A DNA stretch of 64,000 nucleotides from an uncultured Raoultella sp. (GTDB lineage: Bacteria > Pseudomonadota > Gammaproteobacteria > Enterobacterales > Enterobacteriaceae). Both the position numbers and the translations under genes were made by a program. Under the pieces are notes generated by a model. That model was not told the DNA's origin. It ran no database searches and saw only the letters and a list, made by a program, of their open reading frames with translations. This document shows, piece by piece, positions 1 through 10,446 of this stretch. The stretch covers positions 62,001-126,000 of the forward strand of contig CAAEVH010000010.1 of the NCBI GenBank assembly GCA_900759445.1. The letters are read 5' to 3'. Position 1 is the first letter of the stretch, and each line of letters starts with the position of its first letter.

Positions 1-460
1 GCTGGGCCTGACGGTGTGCTTCACGCAAACCGAGATGCACGCACATGACATGGATTGGGTGCGAGAGCATTGGCGGCACGATGCGGCAGTAGAGGACCCC
101 GCGCTTTTCACTCGCGCCGACGGACACATCGCGATTTTCATAATGTTCAATGGGATAACGCGACAGCACCGCGTTACCGTGATGCCCTTGCGGGTACACG
201 GCGTTACGCCCGTAGGCGAAGTCGCTCCACATGGTGTCCGCCAGAAATTCGTAGTGGGTGGTATCCGGCCAGTTCTCAATCTGCAGCGAGTGAGCATCGT
301 GCGCGCCCATAACTTCCTGTAGGCACACAATGTCTGCACCGACCGTTCTGACAGCCTCCCGTAGCTCAGGCAAAATAAAACGCCGGTTGAAGGCGGTGAA
401 CCCTTTGTGAGTATTAATGGTGAGCACATTGAATGAAAATTGAACTCCCGATCCGCTCAT
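1..460 (-). CDS. ybhP: Endonuclease/exonuclease/phosphatase family protein YbhP (3' end cut by window edge)
   Basis: Only the first 153 codons lie in the window; the gene continues past base 1. The translation begins [20 protein letters not shown] and includes DIVCLQEV and [13 protein letters not shown], typical of the DNase I-like / Mg-dependent endonuclease-exonuclease-phosphatase fold, with the metal-binding Glu of LQEV present. The ATG is preceded by GGGAGGCT, a good ribosome binding site. It closely matches E. coli YbhP, whose substrate is not established; in E. coli it sits next to cardiolipin synthase clsB. Divergent from ybhQ. Confidence 0.93.
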   Translation of the reverse strand, partial: MSGSGVQFSFNVLTINTHKGFTAFNRRFILPELREAVRTVGADIVCLQEVMGAHDAHSLQIENWPDTTHYEFLADTMWSDFAYGRNAVYPQGHHGNAVLSRYPIEHYENRDVSVGASEKRGVLYCRIVPPMLSHPIHVMCVHLGLREAHRQAQ

Positions 461-591
461 GAGCCTCCCGTTGGCGTCACTTCCTAAATAAAATAGTGTA
501 GTCGTCGTCACAAAAAGATGCGGTGTTGCGGAATTTTCCGTAAAGTCCGGTACTCTGAATAATTAGTTGAAAATCCTTCAGGAGAAAAGCC

Positions 592-1002
592 ATGAGGTGG
601 CAACAACGTGTTCGTGTCGCAACGGGTCTAAGTTGCTGGCAGATTGTGTTGCATTTACTGGTAGTGGCGTTGCTGGTAATGGGCTGGATGAGCGGTACGC
701 TGGTGCGCGTCGGCCTGGGATTATGCGTCGTTTACGGCGTAACGGTTTTATTAATGCTGGCCTTGCAACGTCACCATGAGCAGCGCTGGCGCGACGTAGC
801 TGATGTGCTGGAAGAGCTGACTACCACGTGGTATTTCGGTGCCGCGATGATCGTACTGTGGTTGCTGTCGCGCGTGCTGCAAAACAACGTCTTGCTGGCC
901 CTGGCAGGGCTGGTGATCCTTGCCGGACCCGCCGTGGTCTCGCTGTTGGCGAAAGACAAAAAGCTACATCACCTTGCGTCTAAACATCGCATACGCCGCT
1001 GA
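592..1002 (+). CDS. ybhQ: Inner membrane protein YbhQ
   Basis: A 136-residue protein with about four hydrophobic segments (roughly residues 16-34, 40-58, 78-95, 99-118) and a basic C-terminus ending HRIRR. It closely matches E. coli YbhQ, an inner membrane protein of unknown function. The start follows GGAGAAAAGCC. Its last 39 bases overlap the 3' end of ybhR on the other strand, so the two transcripts converge and are complementary at their ends. Confidence 0.93.
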   Translation: MRWQQRVRVATGLSCWQIVLHLLVVALLVMGWMSGTLVRVGLGLCVVYGVTVLLMLALQRHHEQRWRDVADVLEELTTTWYFGAAMIVLWLLSRVLQNNVLLALAGLVILAGPAVVSLLAKDKKLHHLASKHRIRR

Positions 1003-2070
1003 GCCGGTCGTGGCCGCTATTACCAACAGCGGCCACAAACTTCCCCACACAATCTGCAGACTCGCATCCTTCAGGTAAATCTGTTTCGTGATGTCCGTAA
1101 AATGGCGGATTGGGTTTATCCACGTCAGATTCTGTAGCCAGACCGGCATATTTTCGACCGGCGAGACGTAGCCTGAAAGTAAAATCGCCGGCATCATAAA
1201 CACAAACACGCCGATAAACGCCTGCTGCTGGGTGGCGCACAGTGATGAAATCAGTAGACCAAAGCCGACCAGCGACAGCCCGTAAATCACCATCGTGAAA
1301 TAGAACAGCGCCAATGAACCGGCAAACGGAATGTGATAAGCCCAGATGCCGATCGCCAGCACAATGGTGGCCTGAAACGTTGCCACAATTAACGCGGGCA
1401 CCGCTTTACCGATGAATATCTGCCAGGTGGTAAGCGGGGAGACCAGCAGCTGATCCAGCGTGCCTTGCTCGCGCTCGCGGGCAACCGAGAGCGAAGTGAC
1501 GATCATGACGCCGATGGTGGTGATCATGGCGATCAGCGACGGAACCACAAACCATTTGTAATCCAGATTCGGGTTATACCAGTTACGCACCACCAGCTCG
1601 CTGTTGTTCGGTTTCGGCTTGCCGTCCATCAGCTCCTGCTGATACTCCTTAACGATCTGCTGCAGATAATTCGCGGCAATTTGCGCACTGTTAGAGTTAC
1701 GCCCGTCGAGAATAATCTGCATGGGAGCCTGCTGGAAGGTATCCAGATTACGCGAAAAGTTGGCCGGGAAGCGCACCAGCAACAGGGCTTTTTGCGTGTC
1801 GATGGTGGGCTGGATCTCCTGCGGGCTTTTCAGCAGCAGAACGTGCGTAAAGGCGCTGGCGCGAGCGAAGCGCTGGGTTAGTTCCACCGAATGTTTACCG
1901 TTGTCTTCGTTATAGATAGCGATAGTGGCGTTGGTGACTTCCAGCGTGGCCGCGAACGGGAACAGAATAACCTGAATCAGCACCGGTAAAATCAGAATGG
2001 CTCGCGTCTGCGGTTCACGTAACAGTGATTGCAGCTCTTTACGAATTAATGTCCATAAGCGATGAAACAT
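964..2070 (-). CDS. ybhR: ABC exporter permease subunit YbhR
   Basis: A 368-residue ABC-2 type membrane subunit: one N-terminal membrane segment (about 22-42), a large periplasmic domain, then five C-terminal membrane segments. The ABC-2 signature [19 protein letters not shown] is present. It pairs with YbhS as the membrane part of the YbhFSR exporter, which in E. coli has been linked to efflux of cationic drugs and Na+/Li+ and to cefoperazone sensitivity. Last gene of the cecR-ybhG-ybhF-ybhS-ybhR operon, 10 bases after ybhS. Its 3' end overlaps convergent ybhQ by 39 bases. Confidence 0.95.
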   Translation of the reverse strand: MFHRLWTLIRKELQSLLREPQTRAILILPVLIQVILFPFAATLEVTNATIAIYNEDNGKHSVELTQRFARASAFTHVLLLKSPQEIQPTIDTQKALLLVRFPANFSRNLDTFQQAPMQIILDGRNSNSAQIAANYLQQIVKEYQQELMDGKPKPNNSELVVRNWYNPNLDYKWFVVPSLIAMITTIGVMIVTSLSVAREREQGTLDQLLVSPLTTWQIFIGKAVPALIVATFQATIVLAIGIWAYHIPFAGSLALFYFTMVIYGLSLVGFGLLISSLCATQQQAFIGVFVFMMPAILLSGYVSPVENMPVWLQNLTWINPIRHFTDITKQIYLKDASLQIVWGSLWPLLVIAATTGSAAYAMFRRKVM

Positions 2071-2080
2071 GCCCGTCCCC

Positions 2081-3214
2081 TTAATCCAGCCGACGTTTGG
2101 TTTTAAGCCACGTCAGGCCAATAAACATCACCGCCGAAGCGATTAAAAACAGCACGTTGATAATCAGCACCACCGGAATATTTCCCGCCAGAAACAGGCT
2201 TTGTAGGGTGCTGACGAAATAACGAGCCGGAATAATATAGGTTACTGCCCGGATAATCGCCGGCATGCTGTCTATCTGGAAGATAAATCCCGACAGCATA
2301 ATCGAGGGCAGGAAGGCGGCGTTTAGCGCGACCTGCGCGGCGTTAAACTGATTGCGGGTGATGGTGGAGATAAGCAACCCCATGCCGAGCGTGCTGAGCA
2401 GAAACAGACTGGTAATGAAAAACAGGATCAGCAACGAACCGCGATAAGGCACGCCGAGAATAAACACCGACACCAGCATACACAGCAGCATCGCCAGCAT
2501 GCCCAGAAAGTAATAGGGGATCAGTTTGCACAGCAGCAGTTCGACGCGGGTGACTTCGGTAGACAACAGCGCTTCCATGGTTCCGCGCTCCCATTCGCGC
2601 GCCACCACTAATGAGGTGAGGATAGCGCCAATAACCGTCATGATGATGGTTACCGCCCCGGGAATAATAAAATGTTGGCTGATGGCCGCCGGGTTAAACC
2701 AGTAGCGGGTCTGCACGTCGATCAAAGGTTCAAATGATTCTCCGCGATCTTCCGCCCGCTGTTGTTGCCAAATCTGCCAGATGCCTTCGACATAACCCTG
2801 CACAAAGTTAGCGGTATTCGGTTCACTGCCGTCGGTGATCACCTGAATCGGCGCCACGTCGTTGGGTCGCGCCATCTGCTGGGCGAAGTCCACCGGGATC
2901 ACTACCAGCCCGCGAATGCGCCCGGCCTGCATTTTCTCAATCAATTCCTGACGGTTATCGCTGATGGTGGCGTCAATATACGGTGAACCGGTCATGGTAT
3001 GGGTAAAATCCAGCGCCTCTTCGCTTTGCTGTTCGAGCAGAATCCCTACCCGCAGCTTGCTGGAGTCGAGGTTGATCCCGTAGCCGAAGATAAACAGCAG
3101 CAGCAGCGGGATCACCACCGCAATCAGCCAACTGCTGGGATCGCGGACGATCTGGCGCGTCTCTTTCACGCACAGCGCGCGTACGCGACGCCAGGAGAGA
3201 ACGGAGTTACTCAT
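2081..3214 (-). CDS. ybhS: ABC exporter permease subunit YbhS
   Basis: A 377-residue ABC-2 type permease with the same plan as YbhR: N-terminal membrane segment ([17 protein letters not shown]), periplasmic domain, five C-terminal helices, and the motif [19 protein letters not shown]. The start at 3214 ([10 protein letters not shown]) matches the E. coli protein; an ATG eight codons further upstream is less likely. The start overlaps the ybhF stop by 8 bases, which suggests translational coupling. It forms the membrane pore of the YbhFSR exporter with YbhR. Confidence 0.95.
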   Translation of the reverse strand: MSNSVLSWRRVRALCVKETRQIVRDPSSWLIAVVIPLLLLFIFGYGINLDSSKLRVGILLEQQSEEALDFTHTMTGSPYIDATISDNRQELIEKMQAGRIRGLVVIPVDFAQQMARPNDVAPIQVITDGSEPNTANFVQGYVEGIWQIWQQQRAEDRGESFEPLIDVQTRYWFNPAAISQHFIIPGAVTIIMTVIGAILTSLVVAREWERGTMEALLSTEVTRVELLLCKLIPYYFLGMLAMLLCMLVSVFILGVPYRGSLLILFFITSLFLLSTLGMGLLISTITRNQFNAAQVALNAAFLPSIMLSGFIFQIDSMPAIIRAVTYIIPARYFVSTLQSLFLAGNIPVVLIINVLFLIASAVMFIGLTWLKTKRRLD

Positions 3215-4943
3215 GCGTATGCTCCTTATCCCAGTCATTGATTAGCGTGATAAACGCCTGTTCCATGGTCGGGTCTGGCGTCTCACTGTCAGCAGCCTGA
3301 GCTTTCAGGTCGTCCGGCGTACCGCTGGCAATCAGTTTGCCGCGATACACCAGCCCGATGCGATCGCAGTATTCTGCCTCATCCATAAAGTGGGTGGTCA
3401 CCATCACCGTGACGCCTTTTTCCACCATGCTGTTGATATGTAACCAGAACTCCCGACGGGTGAGGGGATCGACCCCGGAAGTGGGTTCATCGAGGAACAG
3501 AATGTCGGGTTCATGCATCAGCGAACAGGCCAGCGCCAGGCGCTGTTTAAAGCCCAGCGGCAGTTCGTCGGTGGCGTGGGAGGCGATACTCTTCAGGCCG
3601 AATGCCTCGCTCATCCGCTCGATTTTCTCCTTCTGCGCCCGACCGCGCAGGCCGTAGACGCCGGAGAAAAAGCGCAGATTCTGTTCAACCGTCAGGTTGC
3701 CATACAGGGAGAATTTCTGTGCCATATAACCCAGATGCTGACGCGCTTTACCGGAGCTGACCTTCAGGTCCATGTCCAGCACCAGCGCTTTACCCGAGGT
3801 GGGGACCAGCAGGCCGCACATCATTTTAAAGGTGGTGGATTTACCCGCGCCGTTGGGCCCTAACAAACCAAAAATCTCGCCGCGCTGCACGGCAAAGTCT
3901 ACGTGGTCGGTAGCGGCAAAATCGCCAAATTTTTTGGTCAGCGCTTTGGCTTCGATCACCGTTTCACCTGGCGTGCCTTCCACGGTATGCAGGATAGCGC
4001 CCAGCGGTGACTCCGATGTTCCGGCCCCGCCGAGTAAATCGATAAAGGCATCCTCGAAGCGGGGGGCGGTTTCGTGGATGGTTATCTCCGGCATGCCGTC
4101 AGCGTTTTGAATCTGCTGGGCCGTCGCTTCTTTTTTCAGGATTAAGCGGACGGATTTCCCCTGAATCATCCCGTCGCTAACCTGCGGCAGTTTTAACGTG
4201 CGTTGCAGCAGTCGGCGGTTATTTTCCTGCGAACTGCTCATCAGGAAGCTGCGACCCGACATGGTTTGCGTAAGCTGAGTGGGATCGCCCTGATACAGCA
4301 ATTCACCTTCGTTCATCAGCAGCACATCACGGCATTGTTCAGCTTCATCCAGATACGAAGTGCTCCAGAGGATCAGCATGCCGTCCCCGGCCAGCTCATG
4401 AACCATTTGCCACAGTTCGCGACGGGAAATAGGGTCGACGCCCACGCCAGGCTCATCCAGCAGTAACACGCTGGGTTCACCGACCAGCGTACAGGCAAGT
4501 CCGAGCTTCTGCTTCATGCCGCCGGAAAGCTTGCCGGCCAGTCGTCCGGTAAACGGCCCCAGCGAGGTAAATTCCAGTAGTCGGGCAAAGGTTTTTTCTC
4601 GCGCTTCACCGGTAACGCTACGTAAATCTGCATAGAGATTAAGGTTCTCCATGACGGTCAAATCTTCATACAGACCAAATTTCTGCGGCATGTAACCCAG
4701 TACCGCATGCAGCGCGCTGTCGTCTTTGATGGGATCAAAACCAATTACCGTTGCGCTACCGGCGTCGGGTTTCAACAGCCCTGCCAGCATTCGCATCAGC
4801 GTGGTTTTGCCAGCACCATCCGGCCCGACCAGCCCGGTCACGTAGCCCGCATGAACGGTACAGTCGAGCGGGGCGACGGCCGGTTTATCCATTCCGGCAA
4901 AGTTTTTCGTCAGTCCATTCAGCGTAATGACGGCGTCATTCAT
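3207..4943 (-). CDS. ybhF: ABC exporter ATP-binding subunit YbhF (two fused ABC domains)
   Basis: A 578-residue protein with two full ABC ATPase modules in tandem. The first has Walker [10 protein letters not shown] (about residues 40-48), signature LSGGMKQ and Walker B LLLDEP; the second has GPNGAGKST, the unusual signature LPLGFKQRL and Walker B LFLDEP. The LSGGQ-like loop of the second half is therefore degenerate (LPLGF), as in the E. coli protein. Start chosen at [10 protein letters not shown], matching E. coli; it lies inside the ybhG stop region (8-base overlap). Powers the YbhFSR exporter at the inner membrane. Confidence 0.95.
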   Translation of the reverse strand: MNDAVITLNGLTKNFAGMDKPAVAPLDCTVHAGYVTGLVGPDGAGKTTLMRMLAGLLKPDAGSATVIGFDPIKDDSALHAVLGYMPQKFGLYEDLTVMENLNLYADLRSVTGEAREKTFARLLEFTSLGPFTGRLAGKLSGGMKQKLGLACTLVGEPSVLLLDEPGVGVDPISRRELWQMVHELAGDGMLILWSTSYLDEAEQCRDVLLMNEGELLYQGDPTQLTQTMSGRSFLMSSSQENNRRLLQRTLKLPQVSDGMIQGKSVRLILKKEATAQQIQNADGMPEITIHETAPRFEDAFIDLLGGAGTSESPLGAILHTVEGTPGETVIEAKALTKKFGDFAATDHVDFAVQRGEIFGLLGPNGAGKSTTFKMMCGLLVPTSGKALVLDMDLKVSSGKARQHLGYMAQKFSLYGNLTVEQNLRFFSGVYGLRGRAQKEKIERMSEAFGLKSIASHATDELPLGFKQRLALACSLMHEPDILFLDEPTSGVDPLTRREFWLHINSMVEKGVTVMVTTHFMDEAEYCDRIGLVYRGKLIASGTPDDLKAQAADSETPDPTMEQAFITLINDWDKEHTHE

Positions 4944-5931
4944 GCCGTGCCTCATCGCTGAACTTTATCGTTACCGGCATTCCCTGGCGCAGCGCATCGT
5001 CCGCGTCGGTCACCACAATACGCAGGCGATAAACCAGGTCGGTGCGCAGGTCAGGGGTCTCGACTGTTTTTGGGGTAAACTCCGCGGTGGGCGACACGAA
5101 GCCGATTTTACCGTGATACGGTTTGTCCGGACGGCCATCGGTGTAAAGCAGGATTTCGCGTCCTGGCTGCGCCTCGCTTAGATTTTGTTCGTCAACGTAG
5201 GCGCGAACCCATACCGGACGCGTGAGTGACAGCGTCAGTACCGTGCCCCCTTCGTTCAACATGCTGCCGGGTTCGACCGCACGGGTGAGTAACGTGCCGT
5301 CAGACGGCGAGGTCAGCGTGGTGTCATGCAAATTAAGCTCTGCCTGGGCCAGCTCGGCCTGAGCTTGTTCGAGCGTGGCTTTCGCCTGCTCAATGTCCTG
5401 CACACGATTACCGCTGCGGTATTGGGTGAGTTTATCCTGTGCGGACTTCAGAGAGGCCAGCGCCTGATCGCGTGATGAACGGGCGTTTTCCAGATCGTTG
5501 GCGGAGATAGTGCGGCTTTTCCACAATCCCACCTGCCGATTGTAAAAGTTTTGCGCGTAATCATAGGCTGCCTGCGCCTGTTTGACTGCCGCTGCGGTTT
5601 GCGCGATCTCTTCTTCACGATACCCTGCCAGCATCAGATCGTATTGCGCCTGCGCGGCGGCAACATTCGCTTTTGCCTGCATTAATGCGTTTTCATACGG
5701 TGCACGGTCCAGTTCGCCCAGCACCTGACCGGCGGTAATGGCATCGCCTTCGTCAACCGCTAGCGAGGCCAGCCTGCCGCCGACGCGAAAACTCAGGTTG
5801 ACGCTACGTATATCGACATTGCCGTACAGCGTCAGACCGTTATCTTGCCGACTTTGATACCACCACGTTCCACCGGCAATCACGGCAACGAGGGCCGCGA
5901 TGACCAGCCCGAGAACGACAGGTTTTTTCAT
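4936..5931 (-). CDS. ybhG: HlyD-type membrane fusion protein YbhG
   Basis: A 331-residue periplasmic adaptor: N-terminal membrane anchor (residues about 5-24), biotinyl-lipoyl-like half ([15 protein letters not shown]), a long Ala/Gln-rich coiled-coil hairpin (about 75-205), the second lipoyl half ([16 protein letters not shown]), then a beta-barrel domain. This is the classic layout of a membrane fusion protein joining an inner-membrane exporter to an outer-membrane channel. Its ATG overlaps the cecR stop by 4 bases (ATGA). It probably works with YbhFSR. Confidence 0.95.
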   Translation of the reverse strand: MKKPVVLGLVIAALVAVIAGGTWWYQSRQDNGLTLYGNVDIRSVNLSFRVGGRLASLAVDEGDAITAGQVLGELDRAPYENALMQAKANVAAAQAQYDLMLAGYREEEIAQTAAAVKQAQAAYDYAQNFYNRQVGLWKSRTISANDLENARSSRDQALASLKSAQDKLTQYRSGNRVQDIEQAKATLEQAQAELAQAELNLHDTTLTSPSDGTLLTRAVEPGSMLNEGGTVLTLSLTRPVWVRAYVDEQNLSEAQPGREILLYTDGRPDKPYHGKIGFVSPTAEFTPKTVETPDLRTDLVYRLRIVVTDADDALRQGMPVTIKFSDEARHE

Positions 5932-6605
5932 GACTCCAGACTCCTTTGCGTTAAACCTTGCAGAATAAGATCGATGTGACAGGTGATCGTTTGGTCAATC
6001 AGCGCGGTTTTATCCTCATCAAATTGTGACCAGCCCGTACGCAACAGAATGGTTTCTTTCCCCAGACGAAAGGCCAGTACCTCGCCGAGTAGGGCGTGGG
6101 TGTGCAGGATCATTTGGGTATCGTTGGCATCGCCGCCGGTATAGGCAGCAATCAGGCGCGTCAGGTGAGTATGTAGCGGATTGATAACCTGGTCGTGCAC
6201 CAGTTGATAAGCCGCGGTGGGGGAAAGCTGTTCGCGCGAAATAAATTTGCTCAGGTTAACGGTATCGTCCTGGGTTAACAGCATGATCATATTTTTGCAG
6301 GCGCGGAGGATCAGTTCGCGCATCGCGCCACGATCCGGTTCCGGCTGAGCAAACAGACGCTCGGCTTCTTCAGCATGCGGGCGAAACTGTGAGCCGATAA
6401 AATCCGCAATCCACTGGGCGCAGGCGAGATATAAATCCTCTTTTGAGCCAAAATAGTAGGTGATGGCAGCAATATTTTGCCCGGCCTGCGCGGCGATATC
6501 GCGAGTAGTGGCGTGCAGACCATACTCGCCAAACTGCGCCAGCGCGGCGGCAATAAGCTGATTTTTCGCCTGTTCACCTTTGGTTGTCATGGTGGGTGTA
6601 TTCAT
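5928..6605 (-). CDS. cecR: TetR-family regulator CecR
   Basis: A 225-residue TetR repressor. The N-terminal helix-turn-helix (about residues 30-55, ending [17 protein letters not shown]) is the family hallmark and the rest is an all-helical ligand-binding domain. It matches E. coli CecR (YbiH), which controls ybhGFSR and the divergent rhlE and affects sensitivity to cefoperazone and chloramphenicol. First gene of the exporter operon, so autoregulation is expected; a 26-bp perfect palindrome starts 13 bases upstream of its ATG. Confidence 0.95.
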   Translation of the reverse strand: MNTPTMTTKGEQAKNQLIAAALAQFGEYGLHATTRDIAAQAGQNIAAITYYFGSKEDLYLACAQWIADFIGSQFRPHAEEAERLFAQPEPDRGAMRELILRACKNMIMLLTQDDTVNLSKFISREQLSPTAAYQLVHDQVINPLHTHLTRLIAAYTGGDANDTQMILHTHALLGEVLAFRLGKETILLRTGWSQFDEDKTALIDQTITCHIDLILQGLTQRSLES

Positions 6606-6617
6606 AGCACGACTCAG

Positions 6618-6643
6618 ATCTTAATCAATCGATTGATTAAGAT
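6618..6643. promoter_or_regulatory. 26-bp perfect palindrome, probable CecR operator
   Basis: The half-site ATCTTAATCAATC is followed directly by its exact reverse complement, with no spacer. It lies just upstream of cecR in the cecR/rhlE divergent region, where a TetR-family autorepressor would bind. Assignment to CecR is inferred from position and symmetry. Confidence 0.65.
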
Positions 6644-6826
6644 TATGACTGATGTGTAACCTTGTCCAGTCCGGACCGTTATTTTTCAGCGCAGGGATAA
6701 TTTATGCGGCACATCACAAAAACTGCTACACTCCGCCCCTTCATGACATTGTGGTTTTTGTCATCTTTATTATATGTATCTCCCTGAAAACGACACCGGT
6801 AACGGTCAGGGTGGTTCGGAGTTGTT

Positions 6827-8170
6827 ATGTCTTTTGATTCCCTTGGTTTAAACCCTGATATTTTACGTGCCGTTGCCGAGCAGGGTTACCGTGAACCTAC
6901 CCCTATTCAGCAGCAGGCGATCCCTGCCGTGCTGGAAGGCCGCGATCTGATGGCCAGCGCCCAGACCGGTACGGGGAAAACGGCAGGTTTTACCCTGCCG
7001 CTGTTGCAGCACCTGATTACCCATCAGCCGCATGGCAAAAGCCGTCGTCCGGTGCGTGCGCTGATCCTTACGCCAACTCGCGAACTGGCGGCCCAGATTG
7101 GCGAAAACGTACGTGATTACAGTAAGTATCTGAATATTCGCTCGCTGGTGGTCTTCGGCGGCGTGAGCATTAACCCGCAGATGATGAAGCTGCGTGGCGG
7201 TGTGGATGTGCTGATCGCCACGCCAGGTCGTTTGCTCGATCTGGAACACCAGAATGCGGTGAAACTGGATCAGGTTGAGATTCTGGTACTGGATGAAGCT
7301 GACCGCATGCTGGATATGGGCTTTATTCATGATATCCGTCGCGTTCTGGCGAAACTGCCGGCGAAACGCCAGAACCTGCTGTTCTCAGCAACGTTCTCTG
7401 ATGATATTAAGTCGCTGGCCGAAAAGCTGCTGCACAATCCGCTGGAAATCGAAGTGGCGCGCCGTAATACCGCGTCAGAGCAGGTGACTCAGCACGTTCA
7501 TTTCGTTGATAAAAAGCGTAAACGTGAACTGTTATCGCAGATGATCGGTCAGGGCAACTGGCAGCAGGTGCTGGTGTTTACCCGTACCAAACATGGTGCA
7601 AACCATCTGGCGGAACAGCTGAATAAAGACGGCATCCGCAGCGCGGCGATCCACGGTAACAAATCTCAGGGGGCGCGTACGCGTGCGCTGGCTGATTTTA
7701 AATCCGGTGATATTCGTGTGCTGGTGGCGACCGATATTGCCGCGCGCGGTCTGGATATTGAAGAGCTGCCGCACGTGGTGAACTACGAGCTGCCAAACGT
7801 CCCGGAAGATTACGTGCACCGTATTGGTCGTACCGGTCGTGCGGCCGCTACCGGCGAAGCGTTGTCTCTGGTGTGCGTTGATGAACACAAGCTGCTGCGT
7901 GACATCGAGAAGCTGCTGAAAAAAGAGATCCCGCGAATTGCGATGCCAGGCTACGAGCCAGACCCGTCCATCAAAGCCGAGCCGATCCAGAATGGTCGCC
8001 AGCAGCGTGGCGGCGGTGGTCGCGGTCAGGGTGGAGCTGGGCGTGGTCAGCAGCCGCGTCGTCAGGATGGCGGTGCGCCAAAAGCGAAACCGCGTAGCGG
8101 CGAAGGCAAACCGGCGGGCGATAAGCCTCGTCCACCGCGCCGTCCGCGCAAACCGTCTACAGCGCAGTAA
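6827..8170 (+). CDS. rhlE: ATP-dependent RNA helicase RhlE
   Basis: A 447-residue DEAD-box helicase with all core motifs: Q motif (EPTPIQ), Walker A AQTGTGKT at 45-52, PTREL, DEAD at 157-160, SAT at 188-190, ARGLDIE, and HRIGRTGR at 332-339. The C-terminal tail (from about 395) is basic, rich in Gly, Arg and Lys, and probably binds RNA; it is slightly shorter than in E. coli (454 aa). RhlE unwinds RNA duplexes during ribosome maturation and mRNA decay. Divergent from cecR; CecR is known to control rhlE in E. coli. An intrinsic terminator follows. Confidence 0.96.
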   Translation: MSFDSLGLNPDILRAVAEQGYREPTPIQQQAIPAVLEGRDLMASAQTGTGKTAGFTLPLLQHLITHQPHGKSRRPVRALILTPTRELAAQIGENVRDYSKYLNIRSLVVFGGVSINPQMMKLRGGVDVLIATPGRLLDLEHQNAVKLDQVEILVLDEADRMLDMGFIHDIRRVLAKLPAKRQNLLFSATFSDDIKSLAEKLLHNPLEIEVARRNTASEQVTQHVHFVDKKRKRELLSQMIGQGNWQQVLVFTRTKHGANHLAEQLNKDGIRSAAIHGNKSQGARTRALADFKSGDIRVLVATDIAARGLDIEELPHVVNYELPNVPEDYVHRIGRTGRAAATGEALSLVCVDEHKLLRDIEKLLKKEIPRIAMPGYEPDPSIKAEPIQNGRQQRGGGGRGQGGAGRGQQPRRQDGGAPKAKPRSGEGKPAGDKPRPPRRPRKPSTAQ

Positions 8171-8175
8171 TTGCG

Positions 8176-8206
8176 AGCCCGGCCGAAAGGTCGGGCTTTT
8201 CTTTTT
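8176..8206 (+). terminator. Rho-independent terminator of rhlE
   Basis: The stem AGCCCGGCC / GGTCGGGCT closes a GAAA loop and is followed by TTTTCTTTTT, starting 6 bases after the rhlE stop. Confidence 0.9.
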
Positions 8207-8232
8207 GCGACACGTATCAGAAAGTGCCACAA

Positions 8233-8252
8233 TAGTGGCTGTTTATACAGTA
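8233..8252 (+). promoter_or_regulatory. LexA box of dinG (degenerate left half)
   Basis: The right half ACAGTA matches the SOS box (taCTGT-N8-ACAGta), but the left half reads GTGG rather than CTGT. The E. coli dinG box has a similarly poor left half. It ends 14 bases before the dinG ATG, so LexA would cover the transcription start region. Confidence 0.72.
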
Positions 8253-8266
8253 TTTCAGGTTTTCTC

Positions 8267-10417
8267 ATGGCACTAACGGCTGCGCTAAAAGCGCAAATTG
8301 CCGCCTGGTATAAGGCGCTTCAGGAACAGATCCCCGACTTTATTCCCCGTGCGCCGCAGCGGCAGATGATTGCTGACGTCGCGAAAACGCTCACTGGGGA
8401 AGAAGGGCGGCATCTGGCGATTGAAGCGCCGACCGGGGTGGGGAAAACGCTGTCGTACCTGATTCCCGGTATTGCCATAGCGCGTGAAGAACAAAAAACG
8501 CTGGTGGTCAGTACCGCCAACGTTGCTTTACAGGATCAGATCTACAGCAAAGATTTACCACTGCTGCGCAAAATTATCCCCGATCTGCGTTTTACCGCCG
8601 CGTTTGGTCGCGGGCGTTATGTCTGCCCGCGTAATTTAGCGGCGCTGGCCAGTAGCGAACCCAATCAGCAGGATCTGTTGGCCTTTCTCGACGATGACCT
8701 GACGCCCAACAACCAGGAAGAACAAAAGCGCTGCGCCAGGCTAAAAGGCGATCTCGACAGCTACAAGTGGGACGGGCTGCGCGATCACACGGATATCGCT
8801 ATCGACGACGGACTCTGGCAACGCCTGAGCACTGATAAAGCCAGCTGTTTGAATCGTAACTGTCACTACTATCGTGAATGCCCCTTTTTTGTCGCCCGCC
8901 GTGAGATTCAGGAAGCCGAAGTGGTGGTGGCTAACCACGCGCTGGTGATGGCGGCCATGGAAAGCGAAGCTGTTTTGCCGGAGCCGAAGAACCTGCTGCT
9001 GGTCCTTGATGAAGGTCACCATTTGCCGGACGTCGCGCGCGATGCGCTGGAGATGAGCGCAGAAATCAGCGCCCCCTGGTATCGACTGCAGTTGGATCTG
9101 TTTTGCAAATTAGTGGCCACCTGCCTGGAACAGTTTCGTCCAAAAACCACGCCGCCGCTGGCGAATGCCGAGCGTCTGAACGGTCACTGTGAGGAACTGT
9201 ATGAGCTGATTTCATCGCTCAATAACATTCTTAATCTGTACATGCCTGCGACCCAGGAGGCGGAACACCGTTTCGCGATGGGCGAACTGCCTGCGGAAGT
9301 GATGGAGATTTGTCAGCGTCTGGCTAAGCTAACAGAAATGCTGCGCGGTCTGGCGGAACTGTTCCTCAACGATCTCAGCGAAAAAACCGGCACCCACGAT
9401 ATTGTGCGTCTGCATCGGGTTATTTTGCAGATGAATCGGGCGTTGGGCATGTTTGAGGCGCAAAGCAAACTGTGGCGGTTGGCTTCGCTCGCGCAGTCGT
9501 CAGGCGCGCCGGTGAGTAAATGGGCGACGCGCGAAGTGCGTGACGGGCAGATCCACGTCTGGTTCCACTGTGTGGGGATCCGTGTGAGCGATCAGCTTGA
9601 ACGACTGCTGTGGCGCAGCGTACCGCATATTATCGTGACCTCCGCCACGCTGCGTTCGCTCAACAGCTTCTCGCGTTTGCAGGAGATGAGCGGGCTGAAA
9701 GAAAAAGCAGGGGACCGGTTTATCGCGCTGGATTCACCGTTTAATCACGTTGAGCAAGGCAAAATCGTCATTCCGCAGATGCGCTACGAACCGTCAATTG
9801 ATAACGAAGAGCAGCATATCGCGGAAATGGCCGCCTATTTCCGCGAACAGCTGGAAAGTAAAAAGCATCAGGGCATGCTGGTACTCTTTGCCAGCGGTCG
9901 GGCAATGCAGCGTTTTCTTGAGCACGTTACCGATCTGCGTCTGCTGTTGCTGGTACAGGGCGACCAGCCGCGCTATCGACTGGTGGAGCTGCACCGCAAG
10001 CGGGTGACCAACGGCGAGCGTAGCGTACTGATTGGGCTGCAATCTTTTGCCGAAGGGCTGGATTTGAAAGGCGACTTGCTGACCCAGGTGCATATTCACA
10101 AAATTGCTTTTCCGCCTATCGACAGCCCGGTGGTGATCACCGAGGGCGAGTGGCTGAAAAGCCTGAACCGCTACCCCTTTGAGGTGCAGAGCTTGCCCGC
10201 GGCATCGTTCAATTTGATCCAGCAGGTTGGGCGACTCATTCGTAGCCACGGCTGCTGGGGAGAAGTGGTTATTTATGACAAGCGTTTATTGACCAAAAGC
10301 TATGGCAAGCGTTTACTGAACGCATTACCCATATTTCCGATAGAGCAACCTGCTGTGCCAGACGTTATAGTAAAACCAAAAGAAAAAGCGAAACCCACGC
10401 GTCGCCGTCGGCGTTAA
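8267..10417 (+). CDS. dinG: ATP-dependent 5'-3' DNA helicase DinG
   Basis: A 716-residue SOS-induced XPD-like superfamily 2 helicase. Walker A APTGVGKT is at 54-61 and the DEGH box at 248-251. The four iron-sulfur ligands are present at C120, C194, C199 and C205. Motif VI is visible as QQVGRLIRS. DinG removes R-loops and helps forks pass transcription complexes. Start chosen at MALTAALKAQ, matching E. coli exactly in length; the frame stays open 96 bases further upstream but that would run through the rhlE terminator and the LexA box. Basic C-terminal tail KPTRRRRR. Confidence 0.97.
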   Translation: MALTAALKAQIAAWYKALQEQIPDFIPRAPQRQMIADVAKTLTGEEGRHLAIEAPTGVGKTLSYLIPGIAIAREEQKTLVVSTANVALQDQIYSKDLPLLRKIIPDLRFTAAFGRGRYVCPRNLAALASSEPNQQDLLAFLDDDLTPNNQEEQKRCARLKGDLDSYKWDGLRDHTDIAIDDGLWQRLSTDKASCLNRNCHYYRECPFFVARREIQEAEVVVANHALVMAAMESEAVLPEPKNLLLVLDEGHHLPDVARDALEMSAEISAPWYRLQLDLFCKLVATCLEQFRPKTTPPLANAERLNGHCEELYELISSLNNILNLYMPATQEAEHRFAMGELPAEVMEICQRLAKLTEMLRGLAELFLNDLSEKTGTHDIVRLHRVILQMNRALGMFEAQSKLWRLASLAQSSGAPVSKWATREVRDGQIHVWFHCVGIRVSDQLERLLWRSVPHIIVTSATLRSLNSFSRLQEMSGLKEKAGDRFIALDSPFNHVEQGKIVIPQMRYEPSIDNEEQHIAEMAAYFREQLESKKHQGMLVLFASGRAMQRFLEHVTDLRLLLLVQGDQPRYRLVELHRKRVTNGERSVLIGLQSFAEGLDLKGDLLTQVHIHKIAFPPIDSPVVITEGEWLKSLNRYPFEVQSLPAASFNLIQQVGRLIRSHGCWGEVVIYDKRLLTKSYGKRLLNALPIFPIEQPAVPDVIVKPKEKAKPTRRRRR

Positions 10418-10446
10418 CGATGCGAGCAACAGGCAAGGAGTTATCG

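Noticed and set aside
7532..8230. 232-codon minus-strand frame opposite rhlE
   Set aside because: Shadow of the low-complexity Gly/Arg tail of RhlE; runs through the terminator.
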